64,000 nt of DNA from Phytopythium helicoides (lineage: Eukaryota > Oomycota > Peronosporomycetes > Pythiales > Pythiaceae): contig JANFNE010000006.1 in assembly GCA_024867545.1 (NCBI GenBank), positions 682,001-746,000 of the forward strand. Direction: 5' to 3'. Shown here piece by piece: positions 39,119 to 51,071 of this stretch (position 1 is its first letter; every line of letters starts with the position of its first letter). The notes under the pieces were generated by a model. The model had not been told where the DNA came from, ran no database searches, and was given only the letters and a program-made list of their open reading frames with translations. Position numbers and translations under genes: made by a program.

Positions 39119-40863
39119 ATGATCAGCGACTCGCCCGCCTGGAAGCGCCTGGAGCAGCACGCCGAGAGCGTCAAGGCCTCAACGCACCTGCGCCAGCTGC
39201 TGACCGACGAGAAGCGCAACGAGGCCATGCGCACCGAGCAGCGCGGCATCTACCTCGACTTCTCGCGCCAGAACGCCACGCCCGAGACGCTCGACCTGCT
39301 CTTCGACCTGGCCGACGCCGCCAACGTCAAGGCCAAGCTGGTGCGTTGCGCTCTATGACAGCTGCGCGCGATCTTTGTCTCACGTATTGTCTTTGCTCGC
39401 TGCTGCAGGCCGCCATCGCCGCTGGTGAGCACGTGAACGCGACCGAGGACCGCGCCGTGGGCCACATTGCGCTGCGCACGCCCAAGGGGAAGAAGTTCAT
39501 CATTGACGGACAGGACGTCGTGCCTGAGGTGCACGCTGTGCTGGACGCCATCAAGGCCTTCTCGGACGCTGTGCGCTCAGGCGCCAAGCTTGGTGCCACG
39601 GGCAAGAAGATCAAGAATGTTATCTCGATCGGCATTGGCGGCAGCTACCTCGGCCCGGAGTTCGTCTTCGAGTCGCTGCGCTTCGAGCCCACGGCCAAGG
39701 CCGCCTCTGAGGGCCGCACGCTGCGCTTCCTCGCCAACGTCGACCCCGTTGACGTTGCGCGCGCCACCAGCGGACTGAACCCCGAGGAGACGCTCGTCGT
39801 CGTGGTTTCCAAGACCTTCACCACCGCCGAGACCATGCTCAACGCGCGTACGCTTCGCAAGTGGCTCGTTGACGACCTCGTTGCCAAGGGTGCGAGCGAG
39901 AAGGACGCGGTTGCCAAGCACATGATCGCTGCTAGCTCGGCTGTGCCGCTTGTGGAGGCCTTTGGCATCGACAAGGCCAACATTTTTGGCTTCTGGGACT
40001 GGGTTGGCGGCCGCTACTCGGTCACGAGCGCTGTCGGCGTCGTCCCGCTTGCGCTGCAGTTCGGTTTCGACCAGGTTGAGCAGTTCCTCGCGGGTGCGCA
40101 CGACCTCGACAACCACCTGCTCGAGGCGCCGCTGCGTGAGAACCTGCCGGTGCTTCTTGGTCTGCTCGGCGTCTGGAACTCGTCGTTCCTCGGCCACAGC
40201 TCGCGCGCGCTTCTGCCGTACTCGCAGGCGCTGCTGCGCTTCTCAGCCCACATCCAGCAGGTCGACATGGAGAGCAACGGAAAGCGTGTGACGGTCGAGG
40301 GCGTCGAGCTGCCGTTCCAGGCTGGCGAGGTCAACTTCGGCGAGCCCGGCACGAACGGCCAGCACAGCTTCTACCAGCTGATCCACCAGGGTCGCGTTGT
40401 GCCGTGCGACTTCATCGGTTTCTGCGAGTCGCAGAACCCGGTTTCGCTTGCTGGTGAAGCTGTGAGCAACCACGATGAGCTCATGTCGAACTTCTTCGCG
40501 CAGCCGGATGCTCTTGCGCGCGGCAAGTCGATTGATGACCTCAAGGCCGAGGGCGTCCCGGACCACCTGCTCACGCACAAGGAGTTCCCGGGTAACCGTC
40601 CTTCGCTGTCGCTGCTGTTCACGAAGCTCAACGCTTTCACGTGCGGTCAGCTGCTGGCTCTGTACGAGCACCGCACGGTGGTGCAGGGTGCCGTTTGGGG
40701 CGTCAACAGCTTCGACCAGTGGGGTGTTGAGCTCGGCAAGGTGCTTGCCAAGCAGGTGCGCTCGCAGCTGCAGGCATCGCGCACGAGCGGCGCGCCCGTG
40801 CAGGGCTTCAACAGCGCCACGTCGGCGATGCTGACCAAGTACCTCGCGTACAAGTCTGCCTAA
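39119..40863 (+). CDS. Glucose-6-phosphate isomerase
   Basis: This glycolytic enzyme interconverts glucose 6-phosphate and fructose 6-phosphate in the cytosol. Two exons (39119-39340, 39409-40863) give 558 residues, the usual length for eukaryotic GPI. Signatures are [51 protein letters not shown] and [12 protein letters not shown], so the active site appears complete. The 68-nt intron interrupts after KAKL. The ORF is open upstream to 38981, but without an ATG; the chosen start gives a normal N-terminus ([11 protein letters not shown]) with no targeting signal. Confidence 0.96.
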
Positions 40864-41190
40864 GCTGTACGAATCAGGGAGGCGAAATGTGTGCTATGAC
40901 TAGCGAGGCCATCCGCTCGCAGCGCTTGGTGCGTCGCGAGTAAGCGGCAGGCCACGCATAACGAAACCGATAAACATGAACCGTTGGCGCTTCGTTGCCA
41001 CTGTATCAACCAATATGCTTGTTCCGAGCGAGCGATTGTCTTCAACCCGACAGCTGCAACCCGCAAGCAGTCTTCATTCTTCATCCTTTAGATGAATTCC
41101 AATCTTCGCTGTCGGATCCTTACGACCCATTCAATCGGCTCTTGACCTGAATCACCGATGATCGTCTGCATTTGTGGATGCTGGCCCCGG
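40864..41190. other. Intergenic before the inverted-repeat block, no gene seen
   Basis: This is the 3' flank of the isomerase. It ends at the left edge of the inverted repeat. Nothing further was recognised. Confidence 0.4.
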
Positions 41191-41217
41191 GTCAAGGGCA
41201 AGGGCGGCAAGAAGTAG
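41191..41217 (+). pseudogene. Truncated 3' end of Lys-rich gene B
   Basis: Only the last codons (Lys-Gly-rich) and TAG at 41215-41217 remain, in perfect context with the 3' flank of the intact gene B at 51941-52105. The repeat breakpoint cut the gene here. The following 40 bp match the flank of the intact gene. Confidence 0.7.
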
Positions 41218-41824
41218 ACTCCATCCGAGAGGCACGACTCGGTAGACGCCTCATCCTAATAAACCGATACTCACAGTTCTTTCAAAAGTTCTCTTGCCAT
41301 CTCAACTTGGCCGCCGTCGCCACCAAGTGTTCTTGAAAAGCAGCAGTCCGTTTTCCATGAAACAACTCATTCATCGCTCTAGCTCCTCGAGCCTACAAAG
41401 CTGGTGCTCAGCCGACCTCGCACTCAGTCGGATTGCCTTGGTAGCCGAGCAGCAGCCTCATTGCGACACCTCCCATTGATCCAAAGCAGCGTGGAGGGAC
41501 TGACGCTTGCGCTTGGAGCTGTGACGCGCGCTGGAGGTTCGCCACCGTCTCAAGGATTCAGGCGCCTCCACTTCGACTTGACCCGCGACAAAGACCGAGC
41601 GCGGCGCATTTCCCAAAATTTTACCTACAAACTCCAAGTGAATCGAGGGTCCTGCCTGCCTGCCTGCTTCCTGTTCCGCCGTGAGGCTTCAATGCCATCA
41701 CGATGCCCGGCGGAGCTGGAGGCTCGCAGAGTTCATTCCAGCATTTGCTTCAAGCAGCTCGAGCGCCTCAAGAAGTCCCCAGCCTCCCCGCGTCGCCTCC
41801 TGCGAGCCTCCGCACTCGACGGTC
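41218..41824. other. Spacer between gene B remnant and gene A (left arm)
   Basis: This non-coding spacer is duplicated at 51334-51940. It holds the promoter side of gene A, including a CCTG tetranucleotide run near 41651-41668. ORFs here have no support. Confidence 0.4.
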
Positions 41825-42001
41825 ATGGGCCACAAGAAGGAAAAGAAGGAGAAGAAGGCGCACGGCCACAACCACGGCCACGAGGAGCACGAGCCCGCGC
41901 CGGCACCGGAGCACACGTTCGGAGCCAAGGAACAGCCCCACGCCAAGCCTGAGCGCGTCTCCAAACACGGTGCGTGGTCTATTTGGTCGTTCGTACTCGA
42001 C

Positions 42002-42041
<40 letters not shown>

Positions 42042-42104
42042 GACGGTCTCGAATCAATCGGTGCAGGTCACGCCGCCAAGGGCAAGAAGGGCGGCAAGAA
42101 GTAG
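41825..42104 (+). CDS. Small Lys/His-rich protein, gene A, left copy
   Basis: Two exons (41825-41969 and 42067-42104) encode 60 residues: a KKEKKEKK start, an HGHNHGH stretch, a Pro/Ala centre and a KGKKGGKK tail. The 97-nt intron starts GTGCGT and contains the (AG)17 microsatellite. I do not recognise the family. The His-rich stretch could bind metal and the Lys tail nucleic acid; both are guesses. An identical gene lies in the right arm and a related tail occurs in gene B. Intactness in both arms supports it being a real gene. Confidence 0.6.
42006..42039. repeat. (AG)17 microsatellite in intron of gene A, left copy
   Basis: This is 34 nt of perfect AG dinucleotide. The matching run in the right arm is (CT)8 at 51137-51152. 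It is the largest visible difference between the arms. Confidence 0.9.
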
Positions 42105-42311
42105 CGTGTCGAGGTTGCACAACCGATGCAACCGCAGTAGCTCCCGACGGACAGCCTGGTCGAGCTTCGTGGAAGCTCACAGCCATGCTCTGTTCGGTGC
42201 ACCAGACCCACCGTGTTCAATACAATGACAAGTGTATGTACGAAAGTCTGTGCTGTCGATGCTTTACGAATGCTGTCAATCTGCCATCCGACAAACAAAC
42301 AAGCAAACACC

Positions 42312-43700
42312 CTAGTCGTGACGCTCATTTGCAATCGCACGGAAGAACGTCTTGGCGTCCTTCACCTCCTCCTGCAGGTCTTCATCCCAGATCCAGTGCA
42401 TACGCTTCTGCAGGTTGGCCGCGATCTTGTCGACGTCGTCCTCGTTCTCGGGGAGCTCAAAGTCATACAAGTGGCCGGCCTCATGACTCGCAGTCACGAT
42501 CTTCTGCGTCCGGTACAGACGCACCATCTCGAACGCGCGGAAAGCGGCAGGGAGCTCGTCGGCCTCCTTGACATCCGCCAGAATCGCCGCCAGCACGTAT
42601 GCGTCCTCAATGGCCATGCCGGCGCCTGACCCGTGATGCGGCGTGGTCGCGTGTGCGGCGTCACCAATCACAACCATGCGGCCGCGCGTGTAGGTGCGCG
42701 CAGGGAGGTGCTCGAACAACGCCCAGATGTCCGTGTTCTCCATCATGGACACGATGTCGCGCACATGCTGCGACCATCCCTCGAAGTCCTTCTCCAGGTC
42801 CTCCTTGGTCGTGTTGACGACCCAGCGCGGGTCCTTCCACTCGCTCTTGCTCGCAAATGCCACGACTGTGTTGGACAAGCGTTCGTTAGAGCGCTGCTGT
42901 TGTCGCACATGGAGATACTACACTACACTTCACACCAGTCCAGTCTAGTAGTCCACACACGTACCATTCATGATGTCGCCGTGCTTGATGGGGAACGTGA
43001 GCACGTGGCCGTGGTAGCCGAGGTACATCTGACTGTTGCGCGCCAGGTTGTCGCCGAGCAGCGCAGCAGCCTTGTCCATTGGGATGAGTCCTCTGTAGGC
43101 GTACTTGCCGGAGAAGACGGCGTGCGCCGCCGGGTCGTTATCTCCGAGGATCACTTGACGTGTGCGGGACTTGATGCCGTCACAGCCGACAACAGCACTG
43201 TGCACGGCTTCTGTGCCGTCCTTGAACAGCAGCTTCACGTTGCCGTCGGGGAGCGTCTCGATGTCCTCAAGTCGCTTGCCGAAGTGGGTGATTCCCTGTG
43301 GAATGAGTTCGACTAGCTCGTCGAGGAAGTCGGCGCGGTGGACATACGCTGACCCCGAGGGCGTCTCGACCGTCGTGATGAGCTTGCCTTGGCCCTCATC
43401 CGCGTGCGCTCCCTTGATACCGACGCCACGGCGGAAGTCAAACCACACGTTCTTCTTGTTGGTCGACAGATTGAAGGTGCCGACGCGGTCGAAGCCACGC
43501 TTGACGTCTGCAGAGATGAGTTCCATGGCTCTTGCGGCGTTGGCCCCGAGTGCGACGCCTGCGCCGATCTCTCCGAACTGGGCCGCCGACTCGTAGATGG
43601 TGACGGTCACCTGATGCTTGAGCAACGCGACTGCGAGCGTGGCGCCAGCGATTCCTCCGCCGACGATGGCGACATCGAAGTGGCGATCAGTGTGCTTCAT
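42312..43700 (-). CDS. FAD-dependent monooxygenase, salicylate hydroxylase-like, copy 1
   Basis: This flavoprotein aromatic hydroxylase family member has 429 residues in two exons (43700-42965 and 42865-42312). It shows the FAD-binding GGGIAGATLA near the N-terminus, the DG motif GCDGIKSRTR and the second FAD motif GDAAHATTPHHGSGAG. These are typical of group A hydroxylases such as NahG (about 434 residues), which use NAD(P)H and O2. The 99-nt intron joins ..DIMN to VVAFASK. Without splicing the product stops at 251 residues. No signal peptide is seen, so it is probably cytosolic. The protein is identical to copy 2 over the whole length compared by eye. The substrate is inferred from family only; other phenolics or aromatic acids are possible. 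Confidence 0.85.
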
Positions 43701-43794
43701 GGTTGGAGGTTGTCGGAAGACGAGAGAGAGGGAGAGAGGTTGAGGTCGATTGGAGTGCGTCCGAGATGGCGAATTCGCGAGTGAGTAAGTGGTG

Positions 43795-46570
43795 AACTGA
43801 CGCGTGTTGTGTGGCTGGGCGTTTGTCTAGAGTCATGGAAAGCCCGTCTACACATATCGAGTGCCATGAAGCTTTGCTGAGATGAATTTACTCAGTAAGC
43901 CTCTGTGCAGCTTAGCACGCTCCGTCACGGGGGCGAGGTCGTGTTCTGGGTGTCTTCTCGCCGTCCCACCGCAGGATTGCGCGGTCTGTTTATCCCTTGG
44001 ACAGGCGGCCAAACCCTCTGTTATCTCATTCCCCTCGTTAGTAGACGCACTTGTGCATTCAGATGAACAAAATATCAAGCACCTTCATTATCTGACAAGT
44101 AATAACCTGTGTCAAACGGATGATGTTGAAGAAGGATCAGGAGGATTGAGAGCGTGCCTGACGATCAAAACCGATCTTGCCTGTCTGTCTCAATTGCTTG
44201 TCATCGGTGCGGAGTGGCTCCGGCGCGCTCATTGCCACTGTCCTCACAGCAATTTCGTTGGCGTCATGTTTCGTACAACGCGATAACTTTCGATCCTGAA
44301 ACACTGGTCCTTCAACCGTCGGCCCCGGCGGGCGTGAACAGATTACTCGATCTTGGTACCCTTCAACTTGAAGGCGGAAAGGCCAACCAAGTGCGGGAAA
44401 CTATCGGAAACTAGGTCTGGCTCAATCTTCCAGATCTTCTCTCTGGCCGACCAGTCCAAGGTGTTTCATCGGGAGAAAGTGCATTGATGTCGGAGTTGTA
44501 ACCTGACCAACTGCTTTCAGAAAAGACAAGAATCGCAACAACCCACGCACTCTGTGCATGGCCATGACCCTTTCGCAATGAGAATGCGAACGAGAAGAGA
44601 GATGCTGAGGCAGTGCACGTGCTCATGCTCTCAGTAACAAATCCCCAATGTAGCCTGCACATCTTCAGCTATCGGTTCATTGAAGCATCATGAAAATGAA
44701 CAAGCGTGAAATCTGAAACACAGTGGGCCGGCACATCACAGGATACGGTGATTGAAAAGAATTTCCCCCAGCCAAACTTGAAAACAGTACCTTTCCTTTC
44801 CTATGTTGCCCAAAGAGCCGAAAGCGGTATCATTGAATGTGTAAATCAAGTGAACAAGTCAATTCATCACCATCGCAAAGAATTTCACCGCATCGTGTGA
44901 AGCACATCACTGGGTTATGACACAAACAATCTCAATATTCTTCCCTCACACAGCGAGCAAACCGGGCAACGCGCACACAACATTTGATGCCTCTTCTTGC
45001 TTAGCAATATTTATCCCCAAATAATTTGTTCACGGCATCTTCCTGAAACTACCTCTGGGCTTTGGGGAAATCAAACAGATCGAACTCCGTCGTCGACATG
45101 CAAATAGCTGCTCTAGAGCCCATAATCGAGCTAGGGTCGTTGATTTTGCCAATCCTCAAAAGAATGCCGCTGGCCTCTCAATATCGTAAATAATGCATTA
45201 GCCTAAATGTGAAGGCGGATAGGAAAGCACCAGTAGTATTTCTCTTTTATCGACCTATACGTGATACACGTCCTTGCAGAGCTTGTCATCGAGTTAATCT
45301 GCTGCGGCTAAGACAGTAGCGCCACAACATTGCAGAGGAAGTGAGAAGCGAAGTGCAAAATCAACGAGCCAAAGTCCATCGTAGAACTTTCAATGCTTGG
45401 GTTGCGATGCCAGTTGCAAAACGAATTCGCTCAATTTCCCAACGAGTAACCCAGGAGCGTGTCGTGGGCTATCCATTTCGCATTCGGCAGCACTATTAGA
45501 AAACATCCAAAGTTACATCAAAAGCTGCGATTGGGTCATGCAATGCGAGGGGAGAACGACGAGAGAAATGGGCTTGGCGATAACAACGATAATGCATCAT
45601 CGAAGCTCTTGACTAGCGCTTCAACCCTTTAGCGGCATCATGTTCGCACTTCATCATGTGGCAATTAGTAAAGTAATACTTTGAACAACATGAACGTGAA
45701 AAACCTCTATGTTAATATTGTTCCCAGTAACTCGACGCTTTGCAGCTGATCATCGTTCATTCTTTTGCTGCATCGGTGTAATGCATTGGTAGCTGAAGAT
45801 GCCAGGTTCATACCCAAGGTTGCTTGCTGAGAGCTTCGTACGCATATCGCCTCAGCACCATCCTTTTGCTCGTGCAGGTACAATTCTCAACCAAAACGGA
45901 AGTGTCATGTGATGCCTCGGTTGTAGCATTTTCCATCTTCTCAGCAGTTAGTTGGACAAGTCCAAGCGAGAAGAATAACTTGTTATCCATTCTTGCGTTT
46001 GTATGTACTCTGTAGGTTCGAGTTGGGAGGTACAGTGTCAGCATCGAGTAATCTGTTCACGCGCTCGGAACTATTGTATGAACAACCACTTGACGGGATC
46101 GGACCGGATGGTCTCCAGTCGTATTCACGGTGTGAAGCCTATGCCAACGATATCGTCATCGAGCCTTTGGGAGCAATCTGTTGACGCGACTTCAGGCCAA
46201 CCTTCAGGCCAACATGTATGACCAGCAATGCCATTGAGATGAGACAGGCAGGCAAGATAGGGTTTGATAGTCGACGCCTTCCTCGCCCTTCAACTTCATC
46301 CGTTTGTCACAGGCTATTTGGTATTCTAATACACTTCCCCGCGTATAGATTTTGTTTGCAGATGTCGAAGCGATATATAATCGCGCAAGTTATCGAATAC
46401 CACAGAATCTTTTGTCGCCGGTGACAGGCTGCTCAAACCTGCGGCGGGACGGCGAGAAGACACCCAGCAAACCAAGCAGACCTCGCTGACAACTTTTGAT
46501 TGTGTACGCGAATATAGGCACCCCAAGATCTACAGCACCCAAACCTACTACAAGCACGCGCTCCAGTCCT
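43795..46570. other. 2.8 kb gene-poor spacer between head-to-head monooxygenase copies
   Basis: This spacer is more AT-rich than the surrounding genes and holds only short ORFs without recognisable content (the longest is 43882-44286, 134 codons). The right end (46048-46275) is a decayed direct repeat of 48965-49158. I see no transposase, terminal repeat or long ORF that would mark an active element. Confidence 0.5.
46048..46275. repeat. Decayed direct repeat upstream of monooxygenase copy 2
   Basis: Short identical blocks occur in the same order here and at 48965-49158: TAATCTGTTCACGCG, CCAACGATATCGTCAT, GTTGACGCGACT, GACCAGCA and TTTGATAGTCGAC. Between the blocks the two are unalike. They sit 390 bp and 318 bp before the two start codons. 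Confidence 0.75.
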
Positions 46571-48081
46571 CACCACTTACTCACTCGCGAATTCGCCATC
46601 TCGGACGCATTCCAATCGACCTCAACCTCTCTCCCTCTCTCTCGTCTTCCGACAACCTCCAACCATGAAGCACACTGATCGCCACTTCGATGTCGCCATC
46701 GTCGGCGGAGGAATCGCTGGCGCCACGCTCGCAGTCGCGTTGCTCAAGCATCAGGTGACCGTCACCATCTACGAGTCGGCGGCCCAGTTCGGAGAGATCG
46801 GCGCAGGCGTCGCACTCGGGGCCAACGCCGCAAGAGCCATGGAACTCATCTCTGCAGACGTCAAGCGTGGCTTCGACCGCGTCGGCACCTTCAATCTGTC
46901 GACCAACAAGAAGAACGTGTGGTTTGACTTCCGCCGTGGCGTCGGTATCAAGGGAGCGCACGCGGATGAGGGCCAAGGCAAGCTCATCACGACGGTCGAG
47001 ACGCCCTCGGGGTCAGCGTATGTCCACCGCGCCGACTTCCTCGACGAGCTAGTCGAACTCATTCCACAGGGAATCACCCACTTCGGCAAGCGACTTGAGG
47101 ACATCGAGACGCTCCCCGACGGCAACGTGAAGCTGCTGTTCAAGGACGGCACAGAAGCCGTGCACAGTGCTGTTGTCGGCTGTGACGGCATCAAGTCCCG
47201 CACACGTCAAGTGATCCTCGGAGATAACGACCCGGCGGCGCACGCCGTCTTCTCCGGCAAGTACGCCTACAGAGGACTCATCCCAATGGACAAGGCTGCT
47301 GCGCTGCTCGGCGACAACCTGGCGCGCAACAGTCAGATGTACCTCGGCTACCACGGCCACGTGCTCACGTTCCCCATCAAGCACGGCGACATCATGAATG
47401 GTACGTGTGTGGACTACTAGACTGGACTGGTGTGAAGTGTAGTGTAGTATCTCCATGTGCGACAACAGCAGCGCTCTAACGAACGCTTGTCCAACACAGT
47501 CGTGGCATTTGCGAGCAAGAGCGAGTGGAAGGACCCGCGCTGGGTCGTCAACACGACCAAGGAGGACCTGGAGAAGGACTTCGAGGGATGGTCGCAGCAT
47601 GTGCGCGACATCGTGTCCATGATGGAGAACACGGACATCTGGGCGTTGTTCGAGCACCTCCCTGCGCGCACCTACACGCGCGGCCGCATGGTTGTGATTG
47701 GTGACGCCGCACACGCGACCACGCCGCATCACGGGTCAGGCGCCGGCATGGCCATTGAGGACGCATACGTGCTGGCGGCGATTCTGGCGGATGTCAAGGA
47801 GGCCGACGAGCTCCCTGCCGCTTTCCGCGCGTTCGAGATGGTGCGTCTGTACCGGACGCAGAAGATCGTGACTGCGAGTCATGAGGCCGGCCACTTGTAT
47901 GACTTTGAGCTCCCCGAGAACGAGGACGACGTCGACAAGATCGCGGCCAACCTGCAGAAGCGTATGCACTGGATCTGGGATGAAGACCTGCAGGAGGAGG
48001 TGAAGGACGCCAAGACGTTCTTCCGTGCGATTGCAAATGAGCGTCACGACTAGGGTGTTTGCTTGTTTGTTTGTCGGATGG
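46571..48081. repeat. Middle repeat unit: promoter plus monooxygenase copy 2
   Basis: This is homologous to 42284-43794 in inverted orientation. It includes 94 bp before the ATG (one mismatch seen) and 28 bp after the stop. The flank diverges immediately after 48081, whereas copies 1 and 3 stay identical for another kilobase on that side. Confidence 0.85.
46665..48053 (+). CDS. FAD-dependent monooxygenase, salicylate hydroxylase-like, copy 2
   Basis: Two exons (46665-47400 and 47500-48053) encode 429 residues with the same FAD and DG motifs as copy 1 (GGGIAGATLA, GCDGIKSRTR, GDAAHATTPHHG). The promoter-proximal 94 bp, including a CT-rich CCTCTCTCCCTCTCTCTCG tract, is shared with copy 1. The 3' flank is unique. 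All catalytic regions look intact, so it should be functional if expressed. Confidence 0.85.
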
Positions 48082-49475
48082 AAGGTTGGCGTCGTTGAAA
48101 TCGCTATCCGGTCGTGTTTGACCGATGCATATGGAGTTCGCGGACGATTTGAGTTTTGGTGAATGAGAAATACATCCTTTATGTTTGAATTTGCTTAGGC
48201 TCAAGGGGAGTCCCTAGTTTTGATACCACCACAGAGAAGACGTTGGCTGGATTTCTTCAAAATGGACAGGATCAATAAGCAAAAGTACATTCGAGGCTCG
48301 TGGGGCCGCGAAGCATTGGTTTGCATTTCGACTGAACAAATCTATCCGTTTGCCCCTCGTGACTTGAACGATATTTTAGCGCAGGTTTCTTGTCAGTGAG
48401 TGAAAGCTGAACACCTAATGTTGTTCGAGGATAAACTTGGTACAGTACAGAGAGCACGACAAGGCTTGTATTGCGGGGACTTCAAAGCTGCATCTACAAC
48501 TTGAACGTTGAATTGCACGTGGTGCACAACGTAAGAAAGCGTGTTGATCATCGCTAGATCTATACTCGCTAATTCCCATGCATGGAGGTCGACGTCGACC
48601 GTCGACGGTCGTGCATTTTGCTGAGACCGAAAGCAGTCCGCTGCAGCCAAGATTGAGCAAGTGATCTTTGTCGAGGACACGCGTCTTTCCACCTGGTTCT
48701 TCGGTGCTGTGCACGCGAAAGTGGATACACTGTAGGTTGCTCGGTACTCGACTACGTAGTGGTGCGTCGTATGCCTTTGAAGAGCGGTGTTTGAGGTGTT
48801 GCAAAGCAACCCGGCACGCAAGCAGTGGGTAGTAGGACAAACCTCGTCGGTATCATTGTACTTTCTCCCATGAATTGTTTGACTGTGAGCCCCAATCGTT
48901 TCCCGCGTTCGGACCTGGACCTTTGGTCCCGGTCGGATACATAGTATAGTACTGTACCAGCCTCGTAATCTGTTCACGCGTATCGCCTTGTACGACTCAT
49001 TGTCGAGACGGAAGGCAATCGCGTTCGCTGTCTACCATCCGCCCCAACGATATCGTCATAAAGGCACTCTAGCCATCGGTTGACGCGACTAGAAACACTG
49101 CGCGACCAGCAGGGCAAATCGAGGCCGCGTCAAGCAAGGATAGGTTTTGATAGTCGACTGGTACCGCGATCGTTCATGACCACCATCCGATTTCTACAGG
49201 ATATTAATTGTCCATAATTTTCTAATAACCTTTTTTTATACAGCGTATCTCCTATAGCATCTACTAGAACGATGTATACGATACCACAGGCCTCCGAGTG
49301 GCTGAGGTGGGACGCCATACACCACATGCACCCCTGTGGCGCTTCTGACCTGAGCTCCATGACACTCGTCATCAAGACGGGCCGCTAAGGTTTCATGCCG
49401 TGCACCTCCACAACCGGAACACTCTCACTCTCCAATCCTCCAGCTCCGAACCTCAGCCACCCGAAGGTCCTCATC
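48082..49475. other. Spacer between monooxygenase copies 2 and 3
   Basis: These 1.4 kb hold no supported gene. The part 48965-49158 is the partner of the decayed repeat at 46048-46275. A palindromic GTCGACGTCGACCGTCGAC-like stretch lies near 48588-48606. The 100 bp before copy 3 do not resemble the promoter of copies 1 and 2. Confidence 0.45.
48965..49158. repeat. Decayed direct repeat upstream of monooxygenase copy 3
   Basis: This is the partner of 46048-46275, with the same ordered blocks but a shorter total length. It shows that copies 2 and 3 once arose as a tandem duplication that included upstream DNA. Confidence 0.75.
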
Positions 49476-50864
49476 ATGAAGCACACTGATCGCCACTTCG
49501 ATGTCGCCATCGTCGGCGGAGGAATCGCTGGCGCCACGCTCGCAGTCGCGTTGCTCAAGCATCAGGTGACCGTCACCATCTACGAGTCGGCGGCCCAGTT
49601 CGGAGAGATCGGCGCAGGCGTCGCACTCGGGGCCAACGCCGCAAGAGCCATGGAACTCATCTCTGCAGACGTCAAGCGTGGCTTCGACCGCGTCGGCACC
49701 TTCAATCTGTCGACCAACAAGAAGAACGTGTGGTTTGACTTCCGCCGTGGCGTCGGCATCAAGGGAGCGCACGCGGATGAGGGCCAAGGCAAGCTCATCA
49801 CGACGGTCGAGACGCCCTCGGGGTCAGCGTATGTCCACCGCGCCGACTTCCTCGACGAGCTAGTCAAGCTCATTCCACAGGGAATCACCCACTTCGGCAA
49901 GCGACTTGAGGACATCGAGACGCTCCCCGACGGCAACGTGAAGCTGCTGTTCAAGGACGGCACAGAAGCCGTGCACAGTGCTGTTGTCGGCTGTGACGGC
50001 ATCAAGTCCCGCACACGTCAAGTGATCCTCGGAGATAACGACCCGGCGGCGCACGCCGTCTTCTCTGGCAAGTACGCCTACAGAGGACTCATCCCAATGG
50101 ACAAGGCTGCTGCGCTGCTCGGCGACAACCTGGCGCGCAACAGTCAGATGTACCTCGGCTACCACGGCCACGTGCTCACGTTCCCCATCAAGCACGGCGA
50201 CATCATGAATGGTACGTGTGTGGACTACTAGACTGGACTGGTGTGAAGTGTAGTGTAGTATCTCCATGTGCGACAACAGCAGCGCTCTAACGAACGCTTG
50301 TCCAACACAGTCGTGGCATTTGCGAGCAAGAGCGAGTGGAAGGACCCGCGCTGGGTCGTCAACACGACCAAGGAGGACCTGGAGAAGGACTTCGAGGGAT
50401 GGTCGCAGCATGTGCGCGACATCGTGTCCATGATGGAGAACACGGACATCTGGGCGTTGTTCGAGCACCTCCCTGCGCGCACCTACACGCGCGGCCGCAT
50501 GGTTGTGATTGGTGACGCCGCACACGCGACCACGCCGCATCACGGGTCAGGCGCCGGCATGGCCATTGAGGACGCATACGTGCTGGCGGCGATTCTGGCG
50601 GATGTCAAGGAGGCCGACGAGCTCCCTGCCGCTTTCCGCGCGTTCGAGATGGTGCGTCTGTACCGGACGCAGAAGATCGTGACTGCGAGTCATGAGGCCG
50701 GCCACTTGTATGACTTTGAGCTCCCCGAGAACGAGGACGACGTCGACAAGATCGCGGCCAACCTGCAGAAGCGTATGCACTGGATCTGGGATGAAGACCT
50801 GCAGGAGGAGGTGAAGGACGCCAAGACGTTCTTCCGTGCGATTGCAAATGAGCGTCACGACTAG
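49476..50864 (+). CDS. FAD-dependent monooxygenase, salicylate hydroxylase-like, copy 3
   Basis: Two exons (49476-50211 and 50311-50864) encode 429 residues. It differs from copies 1 and 2 by one visible residue (ELVK instead of ELVE before LIPQG) and a few silent bases. An in-frame ATG at 49395 would add 27 residues (MPCTSTTGTLS...), so the true start is uncertain. Its upstream DNA is unrelated to the promoter of the other copies, so its expression may differ. Downstream it is identical to copy 1's flank as far as 51968. Confidence 0.83.
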
Positions 50865-51071
50865 GGTGTTTGCTTGTTTGTTTGTCGGATGGCAGATTGA
50901 CAGCATTCGTAAAGCATCGACAGCACAGACTTTCGTACATACACTTGTCATTGTATTGAACACGGTGGGTCTGGTGCACCGAACAGAGCATGGCTGTGAG
51001 CTTCCACGAAGCTCGACCAGGCTGTCCGTCGGGAGCTACTGCGGTTGCATCGGTTGTGCAACCTCGACACG

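Larger units (their letters stand above)
41191..43794. repeat. Left arm of a ~2.5 kb inverted repeat (with shared promoter end)
   Basis: Positions 41191-43700 are the near-identical reverse complement of 49476-51968. The main difference is an 18-nt shorter GA/CT run in the right arm. The arm contains the 3' end of Lys-rich gene B, complete Lys/His-rich gene A and a complete FAD monooxygenase. From 43701 to 43794 the homology continues not with the right arm but with the middle copy (46571-46664 reversed). Confidence 0.9.

Noticed and set aside
43882..44286. 134-codon ORF in the spacer between monooxygenase copies
   Set aside because: No domain, no intron signals and no duplicate in the other spacer; composition looks non-coding.
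43795..46047. Possible transposable element in the spacer
   Set aside because: No transposase or reverse transcriptase fragment, no terminal inverted repeats and no target duplications could be seen.
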